In this document: piece by piece, positions 9,559 through 19,913 of the stretch
Layout of the letters: each line of letters starts with the position of its first letter
How positions within the stretch are numbered: position 1 is the first letter of the stretch
From: Prorocentrum cordatum
Lineage: Eukaryota > Sar > Dinophyceae > Prorocentrales > Prorocentraceae
Assembly: GCA_963575745.1 (NCBI GenBank)
Contig: CAUYUJ010019259.1
Span: 551,589 to 615,588, forward strand
Direction of reading: 5' to 3'
DNA length: 64,000 nt
The notes under the pieces: generated by a model
What the model saw: only the letters and a program-made list of their open reading frames with translations
Databases searched by the model: none
What the model was told of the DNA's origin: nothing
Position numbers and translations under genes: made by a program

Positions 9559-10224
9559 AGTAGTGTCGCATGTGCTTACTATTGTTGCAAGGGGGACGCC
9601 CTTGCTTTGGTGGGCTTGCAATGCCCACTCCCCAGCACTCACAGGCACGCCCATCGCCAGGGCAAGGAGTTGTCATCGCCAGAGCGCGAGGAGACTGCGA
9701 GGTTGCCTGCGACGGAACGCGGCCGAACGATGCCGACGCGGGTTGGCACCGAGGCGGAGGTGACAGATCCACCCGAGCCGCTGCCCGCGCGTCCGGCTGC
9801 GTGGGGCTCGAGGAGCGCTGCCGCGTCCGTCCTCCCCGTCGGCCGCGCGGGCAGTGACACGGCGAGGGCTCGCGGGCGGCCGCGGACGCGCGGAGGCCGC
9901 GCCCGAGAGCTCCACATGGCAAAGCCCGGGGAGGCTTCGCGGGCGCCGTGTGGCCACTGCGACACACGACGGGGTCTCGCGCCCAGAGCTGGGCCGAGGG
10001 TCCACGCAGCACGCAGTGCCGATATCTCAGCTGCGCGCAGCCTGTGGAGAAAGATCACGCAGGGCCTCGCGAGCGCAGGCTGTGGCCGAGGGGGCGAAAG
10101 GCGGTGCCTCTCGATGTGCGCGGGGCTATCTCTCTCGCGAGTGTCGCGCCGTTCCCTGGGGCGCTCGTCCTCCAGGGGGGGGGGGGGGGGGGCCCCGCCC
10201 TTCCCGCAGCGCTCCCGAGCCACT
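9559..10224. other. Unassigned GC-rich stretch
   Basis: Long overlapping ORFs are open on both strands here only because stop codons are rare in very GC-rich DNA. Composition is Arg/Pro/Ala-rich in every frame. It ends in a run of about 18 G at 10177-10193. No gene can be supported. Confidence 0.4.
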
Positions 10225-10300
10225 GGAAGGACTTCCTGGGAGGGGTCCTGGTGGACGGCAGGGTGGCCCGCAGTGTCGTTGGTGTATCCTGGGTGTTTTT
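10225..10300 (+). repeat. Local direct repeat, copy 1
   Basis: The segment with GGGAGGGGTCCTGGTGGACG and GGTGGCCCGCAG...ATCCTGGGTGT recurs at 10785-10850 in the same orientation with about 80-85% identity. Confidence 0.6.
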
Positions 10301-10372
10301 TTTTGTTGGCTCTCCCCGGCAGGGCTCGGGCCCAGGGTTCTCTCTTCGTCGTCGTGTTCTCATTCCTTGGCT

Positions 10373-10787
10373 TGCCGATCGGCGCGGGCCCTGCCCCGCC
10401 CCTCCCCCCCCCATTCTTGTATATCTTGGCTGCGCTTGGCGCCTGTTTAGATAGGGGAACAGAAAGTGACATAAACATAAAAACTCTGATGTTCGCGCGG
10501 ATTTCTCGGATCGGCGCTAGGGCCCCCTGGCGGCGCCTCCGGCGCCGCCCCTGGCGCGCTCCGCGCGCCAGGGAGGGGGGTCCAGCGCCGATCCGAGAAA
10601 TCCGCGGGGACTTCCGAGTTTTTATGTCTATGTCACTTTTTGTTCCCCTATGTTTAGAGCAGGCGGAGTCCCTCCCCGACGGGGCGCACGAATGCAGACA
10701 CTCGCACGACGCAGAGGTCTGGAGAGCCAGACCCCGCCCCAAACCCGCTCCCCCGCCCAAGGTCGAACCGCCGAAGAAGGAAACGTT
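10373..10787 (+). repeat. Dispersed repeat H, copy 1, interrupted by a family A element
   Basis: Repeat H (about 180 bp) also occurs uninterrupted at 18101-18272 and 59262-59452. Shared landmarks are TGCCGATCGGCGCGGGCCCT, CTTGGCTG...GCGCCTG, GCAGAGGTCTGGAG and AACGCCGAA. In this copy H is split at 10444-10658 by a family A element plus its 8-bp target duplication. Confidence 0.75.
10452..10650. mobile_element. Family A inverted-repeat element (MITE), copy 1
   Basis: A 199-bp foldback element with ends TAGGGGAACA...TGTTCCCCTA and arms extending inward (AGAAAGTGACATAAACAT against the complement of ATGTCTATGTCACTTTT). The core is an almost perfect palindrome around GGCGCCTCCGGCGCC. It is flanked by TGTTTAGA at 10444-10451 and 10651-10658. 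The unoccupied paralogues of host repeat H read TGCTTCCA (18168-18175) and TGCTTCGA (59329-59336) at that spot, confirming an 8-bp target duplication. Ends and duplication length fit hAT-type non-autonomous elements. No transposase is present. Confidence 0.85.
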
Positions 10788-11535
10788 GACTTGGGAGGGG
10801 TCCTCGTGAACGGCGGGGTGGCCCGCAGCATCGTTGATGCATCCTGGGTGTATGTTTACGTTTCTGTGCCCTGTCTCCCCAATTAGAGCTTTGCGTAGCC
10901 CGCTCAGCTTTTATCGGGAGAGGTTCGCGCTCGCCCTGCAGACCAGAAAAGTGTATGCTTACGTTTCCCGGCAGGGCTCGGGCCCCGAGTCTGTCTTTCA
11001 ATATGTAGACTGTCCCCCGTGCCATGCTCGAAGAGGGCCGGGCAGCTTCTTCTGCGACAATTCAGTAGCGCAGTCGAAAAGGGCTTGCGAATTCGCGTCC
11101 TATGGTGTCTCGAACGGAAAGCTGTTGTTTGAAATCCCGCTGGACGAATTGCAGTGTGAGGTCGTTTTCGTCGTTGGTCGAGGATGTCTTGAGCGAATCG
11201 CCAGTTCCGCAGAATGTGTCGAGGATTGTTCCAGCAAAATTCTTCACGCTTCGCGCATCCCCATCGGCAACCTCGGTTGGCTAATTTGCATGCGCTCGCT
11301 CCTGGACCTGTTTCCTGGCAGCTGCAGCCGACACCACCTCCCGCTTCCGGTCCGATGAGGTGCCGCTTAGGCCTCTGTTTGCTGGCGCGTTAAGCAAATA
11401 GGTTCGCGCGTGGCCCGCCCGTCCCGTTTGACGCCGCCTGCGCTTTCGCATGCGGCTGCGACAAAAAGTATCCCCACCAGCCCATCTAGAAACGACGCCC
11501 AGGCGAGCAAAGAGTGGGACAGCCGAACCGTTCGA
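10788..11535. other. Unassigned stretch
   Basis: Starts with the second copy of the local direct repeat (10785-10850). A moderately protein-like + frame (about 11040-11355) and an overlapping - frame are both open; neither shows a domain, so no gene is called. Confidence 0.35.
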
Positions 11536-12310
11536 AGGAGGAGGGGGAGAAGGAGGAGGATGGATGGATGGACGGTTGGATGGATGGATGAGGGAGAAGG
11601 GAGAAAGCTGATGAACAGTATGAAGAGGAGGAGGATGAGGAGGAGGAGGAGGGAGGAGGACGGCGAGCAAAAGGGCCGGGGGCCTCTTGGACGCCTCTCG
11701 GAGTCTCTTGGGATATCTCTTGGGATATCTCTTGGGCGCCTCTTCGAGGCCTCTTAAGGCGTCTTGGGGGTCACTTAGCGGTCCAGGGGGCTCTTGGGCG
11801 TCTTGGGTGCCTCGAGGGGGCCTCCTGGGGCCGCTTGGATCCTTTGGGGGCCTCTTGGGGGCCTCTTGCAGGCCTTTTGGGAACCTTTGGGGGTCATCGT
11901 GGGGCCTCTTGGGAGCCCCAGGGATCGCCTCTTGGAGTGCTCTTGGGGCGCTCTTGGAGCACTTTTGGAGCGCTCTTGGGGCCGTCTTCGAGCTCTCTTG
12001 AGCCTCTCTTGAGGCCCTTTTGGACCATCTTGGAGCCATCTTGAGGCCTCGGATGGCCATCGGAAGCACAAGGCGAGCAAACAACACATTGATTTTCCGA
12101 TGGTGTTTGAAAGATGTTGGTCACTTCGGGGCGTCTTTGGGGAGCTCTTTGGCCACTTGGATCCGTCTTGGGACGGTCTTTGGGGCCTCTTGGAGCATCT
12201 TGGGTGCCATCTTGAGGCATCTTGCGCTATCTTGAGCCATCTTGGAGGTCGTCTTGGGCTCTCCGAGGCGCTTTCGGAGCCATCTTGGGCCATCTTGGAC
12301 GCTCCAACGC
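11536..12310 (+). repeat. Purine-rich tract then CTTGGGGGCC repeat, block 6
   Basis: 11536-11665 is GGA/GGAT-rich, including four TGGATGGA units. 11680-12310 is one of the cleanest CTTGGGGGCC blocks. Gln/Arg/Pro-rich minus-strand ORFs here (up to 268 codons) are products of the repeat. Confidence 0.75.
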
Positions 12311-12494
12311 GTCGCGCCCCCCCCCGTCCAGGTCCAAGGGAGGGGGTCGGGGGAGGGGTCAAGCTACCAACCGCCCGCAAGGCGTCTAACTCACTCCCAC
12401 CCGTCCTTCCTACACATAAGTAACACCCGAGCCTGAGCATGTGCAGCGGTCGTCTTCGGATGGGCAGTTACTGGGAACCACAGCCGACCCCAGG

Positions 12495-12690
12495 TACGCG
12501 ACGCTTGGGCGAGGTGCGCCACACGTGCTAGGGGCACCACGCGCGCCAGGCATCCCTGGGGCCCGAGCGTGCCAGGCACGCCTGGTGCGCCAGATGCGCC
12601 ACGTGATCCGAGTGCGCCAGGTGTGCCGCACACTCCAGCCGCGCCAGGTGCGCCACGTGCGGGCACGTGCAGAGTGCGTCAGGTGCGCCT
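12495..12690. repeat. GTGCGCCAG short tandem repeat
   Basis: A degenerate 9-10 bp unit (GTGCGCCAG/TGCGCCACG). Because 9 bp is three codons, one minus-strand frame reads as about 11 Gly-X-Y triplets, an accident of the period and not a collagen gene. Confidence 0.6.
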
Positions 12691-12699
12691 GCGCACGCA

Positions 12700-13270
12700 A
12701 TAGCAAACATCGGGAAACATGTCGACCCCCGCCATCCTGGTCGAAAGCCGGTGCCCATCATTGTGCCTGGTGGGCCTGCGCACAGCAGGCCACGCACCAC
12801 GATCCCCGCCGCCCATGCCAAAAACTGTTTGACAGTGATCGCGGCATGACCGCGCACTATCCAGACTTAGCCGCGAGGTGCATGTTTTTTGGTCAGGGAT
12901 GGTAGCCCTGCGCACAGCAGGGAAGATGCTGACACCACGCCGTCCTTGTCAAAACAATGCGAAATCCTCGCGGGCCTCACGAACATGACTCAAGACTTGT
13001 TTGCCCCAAAGTATACTTTGCATTGCTTTTTGACAGGGGTGGTGGCGGGGGCGCATCGGGTTGCCCGCGCATGCTCCGAATGTAGAGGCATAGTACGGTT
13101 TATATGGTTGTTTGACAGGGGCGGCGGGGGACGGGTGCGCATGGTGTCGGCATGGTGTTTGGTTGGCCCCCCGTCGCTTGGGGGAGGGGGTGTGTATTAA
13201 TATGGAACAGTTATAAGTCCCTCCCCGAAGGAGAAGAAGGGGGTTGGAAGAGGAAACACCCTAGATCACC
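12700..13270. repeat. TTTGACAGGGGTGGTNGC dispersed repeat copies
   Basis: Related segments with TTTGACAGGGGTGGTGGC and a following GCGCA occur at about 13025-13060 and 13105-13145, with weaker ones near 12830 and 12895. Further relatives are at 22270-22320 and 24835-24885. The rest of the stretch shows nothing else. Confidence 0.45.
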
Positions 13271-13359
13271 TACGCCCAGAGGGCTGGTGGGATTCTTCTT
13301 TTCACGTGCGCAGGCCACCCAGAGGAGATTTTTGTCATGAGGTCGGATTCGTCGCCCGT

Positions 13360-14200
13360 GAGTTGAAGCCATGTGTTTTTACATAGGTTCCTTTCGCCCC
13401 TGGGCCGAAGCCTGGTGTTTTTTACATGTGTGGCTTTGGCCTGTGAGCTCAACGCATGTGTTTGCACATGGGCTCCTTTCGCCTTTGGGCCCACACCATC
13501 AGATGATGTGTGGAGCGCGTCTTCATCCGTGCGCGAATTGCTGGGGAGTCTCGAGCGGGGGGCCCGCCATGTGGAGCTCCAGGGGGAGGAGGCGAAGGAG
13601 CTGCTGAAATCGTGTCTGTTTACGGGTTCCTTTCGCCCTTGAGCCCAAACCGCATGTGATTACATGAGCTCGCGCCGCCTTTGAACCGATCCACATATGG
13701 TTTCACTCGGGCCCCGTTGGCCCATGATCGCAAGCCATGCGTGTTTTTCTCATGGGTTCCGTTCGCCCGTGATCCAAGAGCATTTGTTTTTACACTGTTT
13801 TTTTTCGCTCGTGAGTCAACACCGCACGTTCTCACATCGGGTCCTTTCGCCCTTGAGCCCAGGCCATCTGTTTTACGTGGGCTCCTTTTTGCCCATGAGC
13901 GCAGACTTGTTATTCTATGGGTTCCTCTCGCCCGCTGGCCAAACCCATTTGTTTTTACATGGGCCCCATTCGCCCGTGAGCTCCAGCCATGTGCTTTTAC
14001 ATGGGTTTGCTTCGCCCGTAGCCCCAATCATCTGTTTTGCATGCGTTCGTTCTTCCCTTGATCCAGCACCGGGTGTTTTTATGTGGGTTCCTTTCGCCCG
14101 TCAGCGCAAGCCATGTGTTTTTACAAGGCTTCTTGTCGTCCGTGAGCCACAACCATGCTTTTCCATGGTTTCCCTGTGCCCGTGAGACAAACTTGTTCCG
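13360..14200. repeat. Minisatellite with 42-bp unit, about 18-20 degenerate copies
   Basis: Unit approximately GCCATGTGTTTTTACATGGG + TTCCTTTCGCCCGTGAGCCC + AA. TTTTTACATGGG-like landmarks recur every 41-45 bp; one stretch (about 13500-13615) is interrupted by unrelated sequence. As 42 bp equals 14 codons, both strands carry 14-residue-repeat frames (RKPCVFTWVPFARE-like on +, SRANGTHVKTNGLG-like on -). I see no start context or flanking exon, so it is called a repeat. Confidence 0.75.
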
Positions 14201-15360
14201 GTTCATCTTGATGCAGGTTGCGTGTTTCGATTCGCCGCGTTTCGGTTTGTCCATTCACCGTTCGGTTCGCGTTGGTTCGGGTTCGCCCCTTTAGGGTGCC
14301 GCTTCGGAATGGAATCGGATCTTTTTTGCGAGCTGGTCGAGCGCCCCGCGCGTTTCTATTGAAACCAGCTCGAGCTATGCTTTCGGGCAGCTCGAACCCA
14401 AGATCTAAATCAGTTCGGTCAGGATTCTGAAACCAAGAACCACCTGATCCACAATGCAATGAGCACAGCACAGGTCAACGCGGGACGGCACATCTAATTC
14501 GCCACCGCAACACAGCATTTGGAAGAGCGCCGCATCACCATCGATGCCTTCAGATTTGCAATTGCCCGTCGCCCACTCTGGGTGTCTTGGAAACGCTTCC
14601 ACGCAGTACAGTTCTGTGAACCTTTCTGGGTTCGTGGGTCGATCCTGTTCCTACCCACCCCCCCAGCGAATCATGTTCCTCCTCCTCTCCCCCCCCCCGC
14701 GATAGCGTCAGCGGCGATCTGAACGCCCCCTGACTTCCCCCCCTCCTGGTCACCTCTGAGCCACCCTTCCCGACCATGTGCCTAATCATCGGGGAGAGGC
14801 GACGAGGTTTGTGACAGAAGGGGGTCGTCACGGAATCGCTTTGGCCGCGCTCGAGGGTGATGAAAGCCGTGACGTTGAAACAAGGAACAGGTCTTGTTCG
14901 AAAGGGGCCCGTTGTGCCTCAGGGTTTTCATTGCTTATTCTTCTTACGCTCCTCGTGCGCCCAGGCGCTTTGGGGGCCACGCATGGGTTTCGTCCCCCAT
15001 GTAGCGTTCCTCATGGTTGCGCCTGACTGTAGCAAGACGCGACGGCCGCGGTTGTGTGTTCAGCATATTGCGCTCATCTGCAGTTCCGGAGAGAGAGAGA
15101 GAGAGAGAGTGTGAGAGGCGTGGCCAGGGCATTCGGGGAAGTGACTCGCAAGCGTGTCCATGAACCCTTCTTCCTTCTGTCCCCCTCTGTCTATGTTCAT
15201 GGAAGCCGCCCCCCCTCCAACCCCAGCCCGGCAGCAGGAGACCCGCTTGCGCTGCTGCCCCGCCGCCCGTCGGCTGGTGCCCGCGGGCAAGTGGAAGATC
15301 TGGTCGGGCTGCGCATCGAGCTCGCCATGGAGGAGACCCGCCCCCGCGCTTACCTCGGGG
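14201..15360. other. Unassigned stretch
   Basis: Mixed-composition unique sequence with a (GA)n run at 15088-15110. ORFs are short on both strands. Nothing supportable. Confidence 0.4.
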
Positions 15361-15439
15361 GCTCCCAGACGGCGCGGTGACCACACATCGTGGTGAGCCA
15401 GTGGGGATTCGGAGTCACCACGCGGTTTTGGGAGTCGGA
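15361..15439. mobile_element. Family L short foldback element, copy 1
   Basis: GCTCCCAGACGGCGCGGTGA pairs with the complement of TCACCACGCGGTTTTGGGAG at the other end, leaving an element of about 80 bp. Two relatives: 15478-15570 and 16801-16872. Confidence 0.5.
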
Positions 15440-15477
15440 CCGTTTGCCGAGGACGTCTCGGGCGACCGGGGCATCCG

Positions 15478-15570
15478 AGGTCCCAAGACCGTGCGGTGAA
15501 GGACCGCGTGGTGAGGTCTCTGGGGATTCACAGGTCCCTCGTGGTCCGTCATCGCACGGTTCTGGGACTC
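15478..15570. mobile_element. Family L short foldback element, copy 2
   Basis: GTCCCAAGACCGTGCGGTGA pairs with the complement of GTCATCGCACGGTTCTGGGA. About 93 bp; no target duplication recognised. Confidence 0.5.
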
Positions 15571-15588
15571 CCGGGTGCCTCTTCGGGA

Positions 15589-15622
15589 GTGTGTGTGTGT
15601 GTATGTGTGTGTGTGTGCGTGC

Positions 15623-15659
<37 letters not shown>
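15589..15659. repeat. (GT)n microsatellite
   Basis: About 70 bp of GT with a few GC steps and one GTAT. Confidence 0.95.
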
Positions 15660-16159
15660 CGCAGTCTCGGCAGAGCGAGGGCCGGTTGGCGAGTGTTTCG
15701 CTGCTCTGCGCACCTGGCTCGCCGTAGGGGGGCGGTTCCTCTTCGTGGGCGGTCACCGTTCGGCTAGGGGATCGACTACAGAATTGATGTGCCCCAGCGT
15801 TGACTTGCTCGTCGAGTCTGCGAGGGAGGCATAGGGTGCTCCGTAGATCTACGGAGCATCCTGCGCACGTGCTGGCGCTTGCACACTTGCGAGGGCGCTC
15901 GAGCCTGACAGCCAGGCAGCAGAGCACGGGGCGTCGAGGGGAACTCCCCACACGTGACGCTGCCACCACCACGATCCTGTACCGTCGAGGCGCTGAAAGA
16001 AGGAACGGTTTGGCTTCGGAAGGGGCTCGATGTTCCTCGGCTTCCTCCAGAGTGCTGGTTCCTCTTGTGTCTCCTGGGGCACGGAGGCGCTTGCAGGGCC
16101 AAGACGGGGCTTCGTTCCTCATTTGGCGTTCCCTCTGTCACCAGCCCCACTGCAGTCGG
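15660..16159. other. Unassigned stretch
   Basis: Unique GC-rich sequence with overlapping ORFs on both strands and no recognisable motif. Confidence 0.35.
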
Positions 16160-16620
16160 AAGAGGAGGAGGAGGAGGAGGAGGAGAAGGAGGAGGAGGAC
16201 GAGGAGGGGGAGGAGGAGGATGATGATAATGAGGAGGAGGAGGAGGAGGAGGAGGACGAGGAGGAGGAAGAGGAGGAGGAGGAGGGGGGAGGGAGCAGGA
16301 GGAAGGAAGGAGGAGGCTTGGGGGTGGCCGCACGGCCTCGGAGCTCTCGGGTCGCCCCCCCCCGGGTGCTGTTTTTTGCGTGTTCGGCGGTGCCCTCTGC
16401 GCGGCGGGCCGTCCAGCTGCTCGCGTCTGGGGGCCTTCCTGGGGCTCCCCCCTCCTACTCCTCCCTCCTCCCTCCTTCTCCCTCCTTCCTCCTCCCCCCC
16501 CCTTCCCTTCTCCTCCCTCCCCCCCTCCTACCCCCTCCTTCCCTCCCCTCCTCCTACTCCTCCTACTCCTCCTCCTCCTCCTCCTCCTCCTCCTCGTCCT
16601 CCCTCCCCCTTTTCCCTCCC
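16160..16620. repeat. (GGA)n tract followed by (TCC)n-rich tract
   Basis: 16160-16310 is GGA/GAC purine-rich on +, and 16455-16618 is TCC/CCC pyrimidine-rich on +. The two could pair as a long imperfect hairpin with about 145 bp between them. Confidence 0.8.
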
Positions 16621-16629
16621 CCCACCTGG

Positions 16630-16800
16630 CCGATCTGTTCGACCCCAGTTCGACCCCAGTTCGGCTCGGGTTCGATGAAAGTTCGGCTCGGGTTCGGCTC
16701 AGGTTCGGCTCGAGGTCATCTCGGATCGACGGGCGCTCGACGCGGCCTCGAGCTCACGAGTGGAGCGAGCGGCTGCAGGAGGCCCCCCAGGAGGAGCATG
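16630..16800 (+). repeat. Dispersed repeat M, copy 1
   Basis: CTGTTCGACCC...AGTTCGACCC, then ACGAGTGGAGCG and GAGCATGCAA, resembles 61690-61830 (CTGTTCGACTC, AGTTCGACCC, ACGAGTGGAGCG, GAGCATCCAA). It contains internal GGTTCGGCTC short repeats. Confidence 0.5.
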
Positions 16801-16872
16801 CAAGACCGTGCGGCGAGGCATGTGGGGATGCCGAGGTCACCGCACGGTCCGTCACCACACCATTTCGGAACC
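16801..16872. mobile_element. Family L short foldback element, copy 3
   Basis: AAGACCGTGCGGCGAGG pairs with the complement of ACCGCACGGTCCGTC; shortest of the three family L copies. Confidence 0.4.
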
Positions 16873-17868
16873 CTCAGTCTTCACGCTGAATCTGCGCCTA
16901 CGCATCCGATGCGGCACGGAGGTCCCCACGCCCACTTCGGGCTCTCCTTGGGCGTCAGGTGCCCCCATCCTTCGCCGCAGTCGGGCTCGGCTTGCCACAT
17001 GGCTCGTCTGCGGAAGTTTGTTTTGGACAGTCAGTGCAGTTTTTTTTTGTCCGCGGCACGTCTGGGCAGTTGGTGATCTATGGATACATGTGTGTCGTTG
17101 TTGCCGAACGTATCGTTGGCGGACGCAGCGTGATGTTGGCAAGTCCATGATCGTTCGGCATTGCATGATTGTGCATGGTATCGCAAACGTGCCCAGAAGG
17201 TGTTGACCCGTGATCATGATCCCCGTACGATCTGGACGGGATGGCGCGATGTGATTTGCAGTGGAATTTTCATGTTGCGTGATGCGGCCAGAATGCATGG
17301 GTACGGGCTGAGGCGTGCCTCTTCATGGAGAGCACAATAAACGTGATTCACGAGCATGGGCGACTTGATCACACTGCGTTGCATCCTCTGGGCCATAGAT
17401 GCCTACCTCTAGTCATGCTGCACTGCGTTTAGCATTATAATGTGATTTTCGCTTTGATCAGCTATTGGTGCTCTGAAGCCTCCAGAGCCTCTGTTCCCCC
17501 CTTCCACCTCTCGTGATGCTGACCTGCGGCATCACCTCCCCTGAATCCCCACAGTCGTGACCGATGAGAAGGTCAACGCTGCAAGATCAATGGGGGACAC
17601 TCAAGCCGTATCCGTCCCTTGTCGTGCTTGCTGGCTTTGTTGCACCGTGTTGACCTCGGAAGTGTCCTGCGTCCACTCGAGTGTCCCTTTTTTCCTCCGC
17701 CGTGACTGCAGTCCCCTGTCCGCCCCTTGCCCGCTCCCCCTGCCCCTGTGCACCCCCCTGCCCCCTGTGCACCTTTTCCTGCTCCCTGCCCCCAGTGCGT
17801 ACCGTGCGCATTTTTGTTGCGCGGCGCGCAAATGGTGGAAGCCAGAGGGGGCGGGCAGGCCTCCTCGT
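16873..17868. other. Unassigned stretch
   Basis: About 1 kb of unique sequence, less GC-rich than its surroundings. ORFs are short and none shows a domain. 17700-17800 is C-rich. Nothing supportable. Confidence 0.4.
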
Positions 17869-18070
17869 TAGGGGGAGCAACAGGTGGCACAAACAAAACA
17901 CAATTCGGAGGGCCGCGCGGAGTTCTCGGCTCGGCGCCGGATCCCCTCCCATTGGCGCGCGGAGCGCGCCAGGGGCGGCGCCGGAAGCGCCTCCGGGGAC
18001 CCCCAACGCCGATCCGAGGAATCCGCGCGGCCTCCGAGCTTTAATATCTACGCCACTTTTGTTCCCCCGA
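17869..18070. mobile_element. Family A inverted-repeat element, copy 2
   Basis: Left end TAGGGGGAGCAACAGGTGGC, right end the complement of TCGGGGGAACAAAAGTGGCG. The core carries the palindromic GGCGCGCGGAGCGCGCC and CTCGGCTCGGCGCC...GCCGATCCGAGG shared with the family. The flanks share only TCCTC, so the target duplication is eroded. It lies 30 bp before repeat H copy 2. Confidence 0.75.
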
Positions 18071-18100
18071 TCCTCAGGTGGTCGTTTTTGTCCTTCGTTG

Positions 18101-18272
18101 TTTTGCCGATCGGCGCGGGCCCTTTGCCCCCCCCTCCGTGGAGTAGATCCTGGCTGTTCTCAGCGCCTGCTTCCAGCAGGTGGAGTCTCCCTCAGACGCA
18201 GCACTCTTTGCAAGCAGTCGCACTAAGCAGAGGTCTGGAGCCAGAACCCCGAATAACAATGTCAAAACGCCG
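18101..18272 (+). repeat. Dispersed repeat H, copy 2 (uninterrupted)
   Basis: Same landmarks as copy 1, with the intact site GCGCC-TGCTTCCA-GCAGG at 18163-18180 where copy 1 carries a family A element. Confidence 0.7.
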
Positions 18273-18540
18273 AATGTCAATGGCGCCGAATAAGGTTTTG
18301 TGGAAGGTTTCTTGTTGAAGGTTTCGTATGGACTGGCCTCCACTGTAGCTCCCTCCTCGTGTCATCCTCCGACTCCGACGGCGACGGCGCTGGGGCGCAC
18401 GCGGGCGCCAGCGCAAGACGACCTTCTGCCCAATGTCAAAGCCGAATCACAAAACGCTCAGCAGACGGCGGCGGCGCTTATCGGAAGCCCCCCAGCCTTC
18501 CGGGGGAAACCCTCCCGTAGGGCCTGGGGGAAGGCGTACA

Positions 18541-18766
18541 TGGGGGAGGAGGAGGAGGAGGAGGAGGAGGAGGAGGAGGAGGAGGAGAGGAGGAGGAGGA
18601 GGAGGAGGAGGAGGAGGAGGGAGGAGGGAGGAGGAGGAGGGAGGAGGGAGGAGGGAGGAGGGAGGAGGGAGGGGAGGAGGAGGGAGGGAGGAGGAGGAGG
18701 AAGAGGGGAGGAGGAGGAGGAGGAGGAGGAGGACGAGGACGAGGAGGAGGAGGAGGAGGAGGGGAA
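18541..18766. repeat. (GGA)n tract
   Basis: About 225 bp of GGA/GGGA repeats. On the + strand it is followed directly by a short Ala/Glu/Leu-rich frame (EAAAEALRELSGEG, about 18767-18810) that could be a fragment of an exon but has no other support. Confidence 0.85.
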
Positions 18767-18879
18767 GCTGCGGCCGAGGCCCTCCGAGAGCTCTCCGGGG
18801 AGGGCCCGGCTCCTCCGCTCCTCGCGGGCGCCGGCGGAATCCTTCTCTCCTTCTCTCGGGGTGGCCCAGCATCGACGAG

Positions 18880-19005
18880 CGCGCTCTCCTCCTCCTCTTC
18901 ATCCTCCTCCTCCTCCGCCTCCTCCTCCTCCTCCTCCGCCCCCTCCTCCGCCTCCGCCTCCGCCTCCTCCTCCGCCTCCTCCTCCCTCTCCCTGGGCAGA
19001 GGAGT
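18880..19005. repeat. (TCC)n/(GCC)n tract
   Basis: Pyrimidine-rich counterpart about 110 bp after the (GGA)n tract; with it forms an inverted pair. Confidence 0.8.
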
Positions 19006-19293
19006 CGAGCCGAGCCTCCTCCTGCTCCCGCCTTCTCGGGTGCAACGTTGGGGGGTGGGGGGGACAGGCCCAGGGTGGAGCGCATCGACCCCCCTAAGTC
19101 GACGAGCGCGTTCCACTTCTCGCAGAGTAACGACTCGCAGATGGCCTGGATCCCCCGCGGGGGATCCACGATACATTACGTCAAGACAGACATGTACGTA
19201 GCACCCCGCAATTGCGGATAAGAGTGAGGGGGCGGGGGGCGACGCGGGCGTCGTCGAGCCGGCGGACCTCGTGGCCCCCACGTTCTCTGTCGA

Positions 19294-19420
19294 TGGCGCT
19301 CTCCTCCTCCTCCTCCTCCTCCTCCTCCTCCTCGTCCTCGTCCTCGTATTCATCGTCATCGTCATCCTCCTTCTCCACCTCGTCCTCCTCCTCCTCCTCT
19401 GCTTCCTCGTCCTCCCTCCC
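19294..19420. repeat. (TCC)n/(GTC)n tract
   Basis: TCC repeats with GTC interruptions; generates poly-Ser and poly-Leu shadow ORFs. Confidence 0.8.
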
Positions 19421-19497
19421 CCCCTCGTCTTTTCATCATCGTCCTCCCATTGTCGTCCTCCCCCTCATCGGCCTCCATCATCGTCCTCTCATTGTCG

Positions 19498-19605
19498 TCC
19501 ATCATCATCATCATCATCACCATCATCATAATCATCATCATCATCACCATCATCATCATTATCATCATCAGCATCATCATCATCAGCATCATCATCATCC
19601 CCTCC
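19498..19605. repeat. (ATC)n microsatellite
   Basis: About 105 bp of CATCAT repeats with scattered changes; reads as poly-His or poly-Ile. 19606-19740 continues as TCC-rich and 19741-19910 is unassigned. Confidence 0.9.
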
Positions 19606-19913
19606 CCCTCCTCCTCCCTCCTCCCCCCTCCTCGTCCTCCTGCTCCTCTCCTTTTCTTTCTCCACATTCTCCTTGCATCCTCTCTTCTTCCGCGTTCTCC
19701 TCCTCCCAGTTTACTCCACCTGCCTCCCCCTCCTTTTCCCAAGATAACTGCAACGCAATCCTTTTTTCCACTTTATGCTCCCCGCCTTCTCTGACCAAGG
19801 CAACTCGCCAGGGCAGAGTTGCTGGACGGGCTGGTGTGGATGCGCGGGGCTTGAAGAGGTCCTTGCGGGCTCAGACGGCATGCAAACATCCGAAAGAGCG
19901 TGTTCTACCGCTG

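Noticed and set aside
9607-10809. A 400-codon plus ORF overlapping a 373-codon minus ORF
   Set aside because: Both are open because stops are rare in very GC-rich DNA; they run through poly-G, repeat H and a family A palindrome, which cannot be protein.
11062-11247. Protein-like minus frame (TFCGTGDSLKTSSTNDEND) overlapping a plus frame
   Set aside because: Short, no domain, and its plus-strand competitor looks equally plausible; kept as unassigned.
11281-12087. 268-codon minus ORF rich in Pro/Arg/Gln/Lys
   Set aside because: It is the complement of the CTTGGGGGCC repeat; the same composition appears at every block of that repeat.
12391-12666. Collagen-like Gly-X-Y run on the minus strand
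   Set aside because: Produced by a 9-10 bp degenerate DNA repeat; only about 11 triplets, no start or flanking coding sequence.
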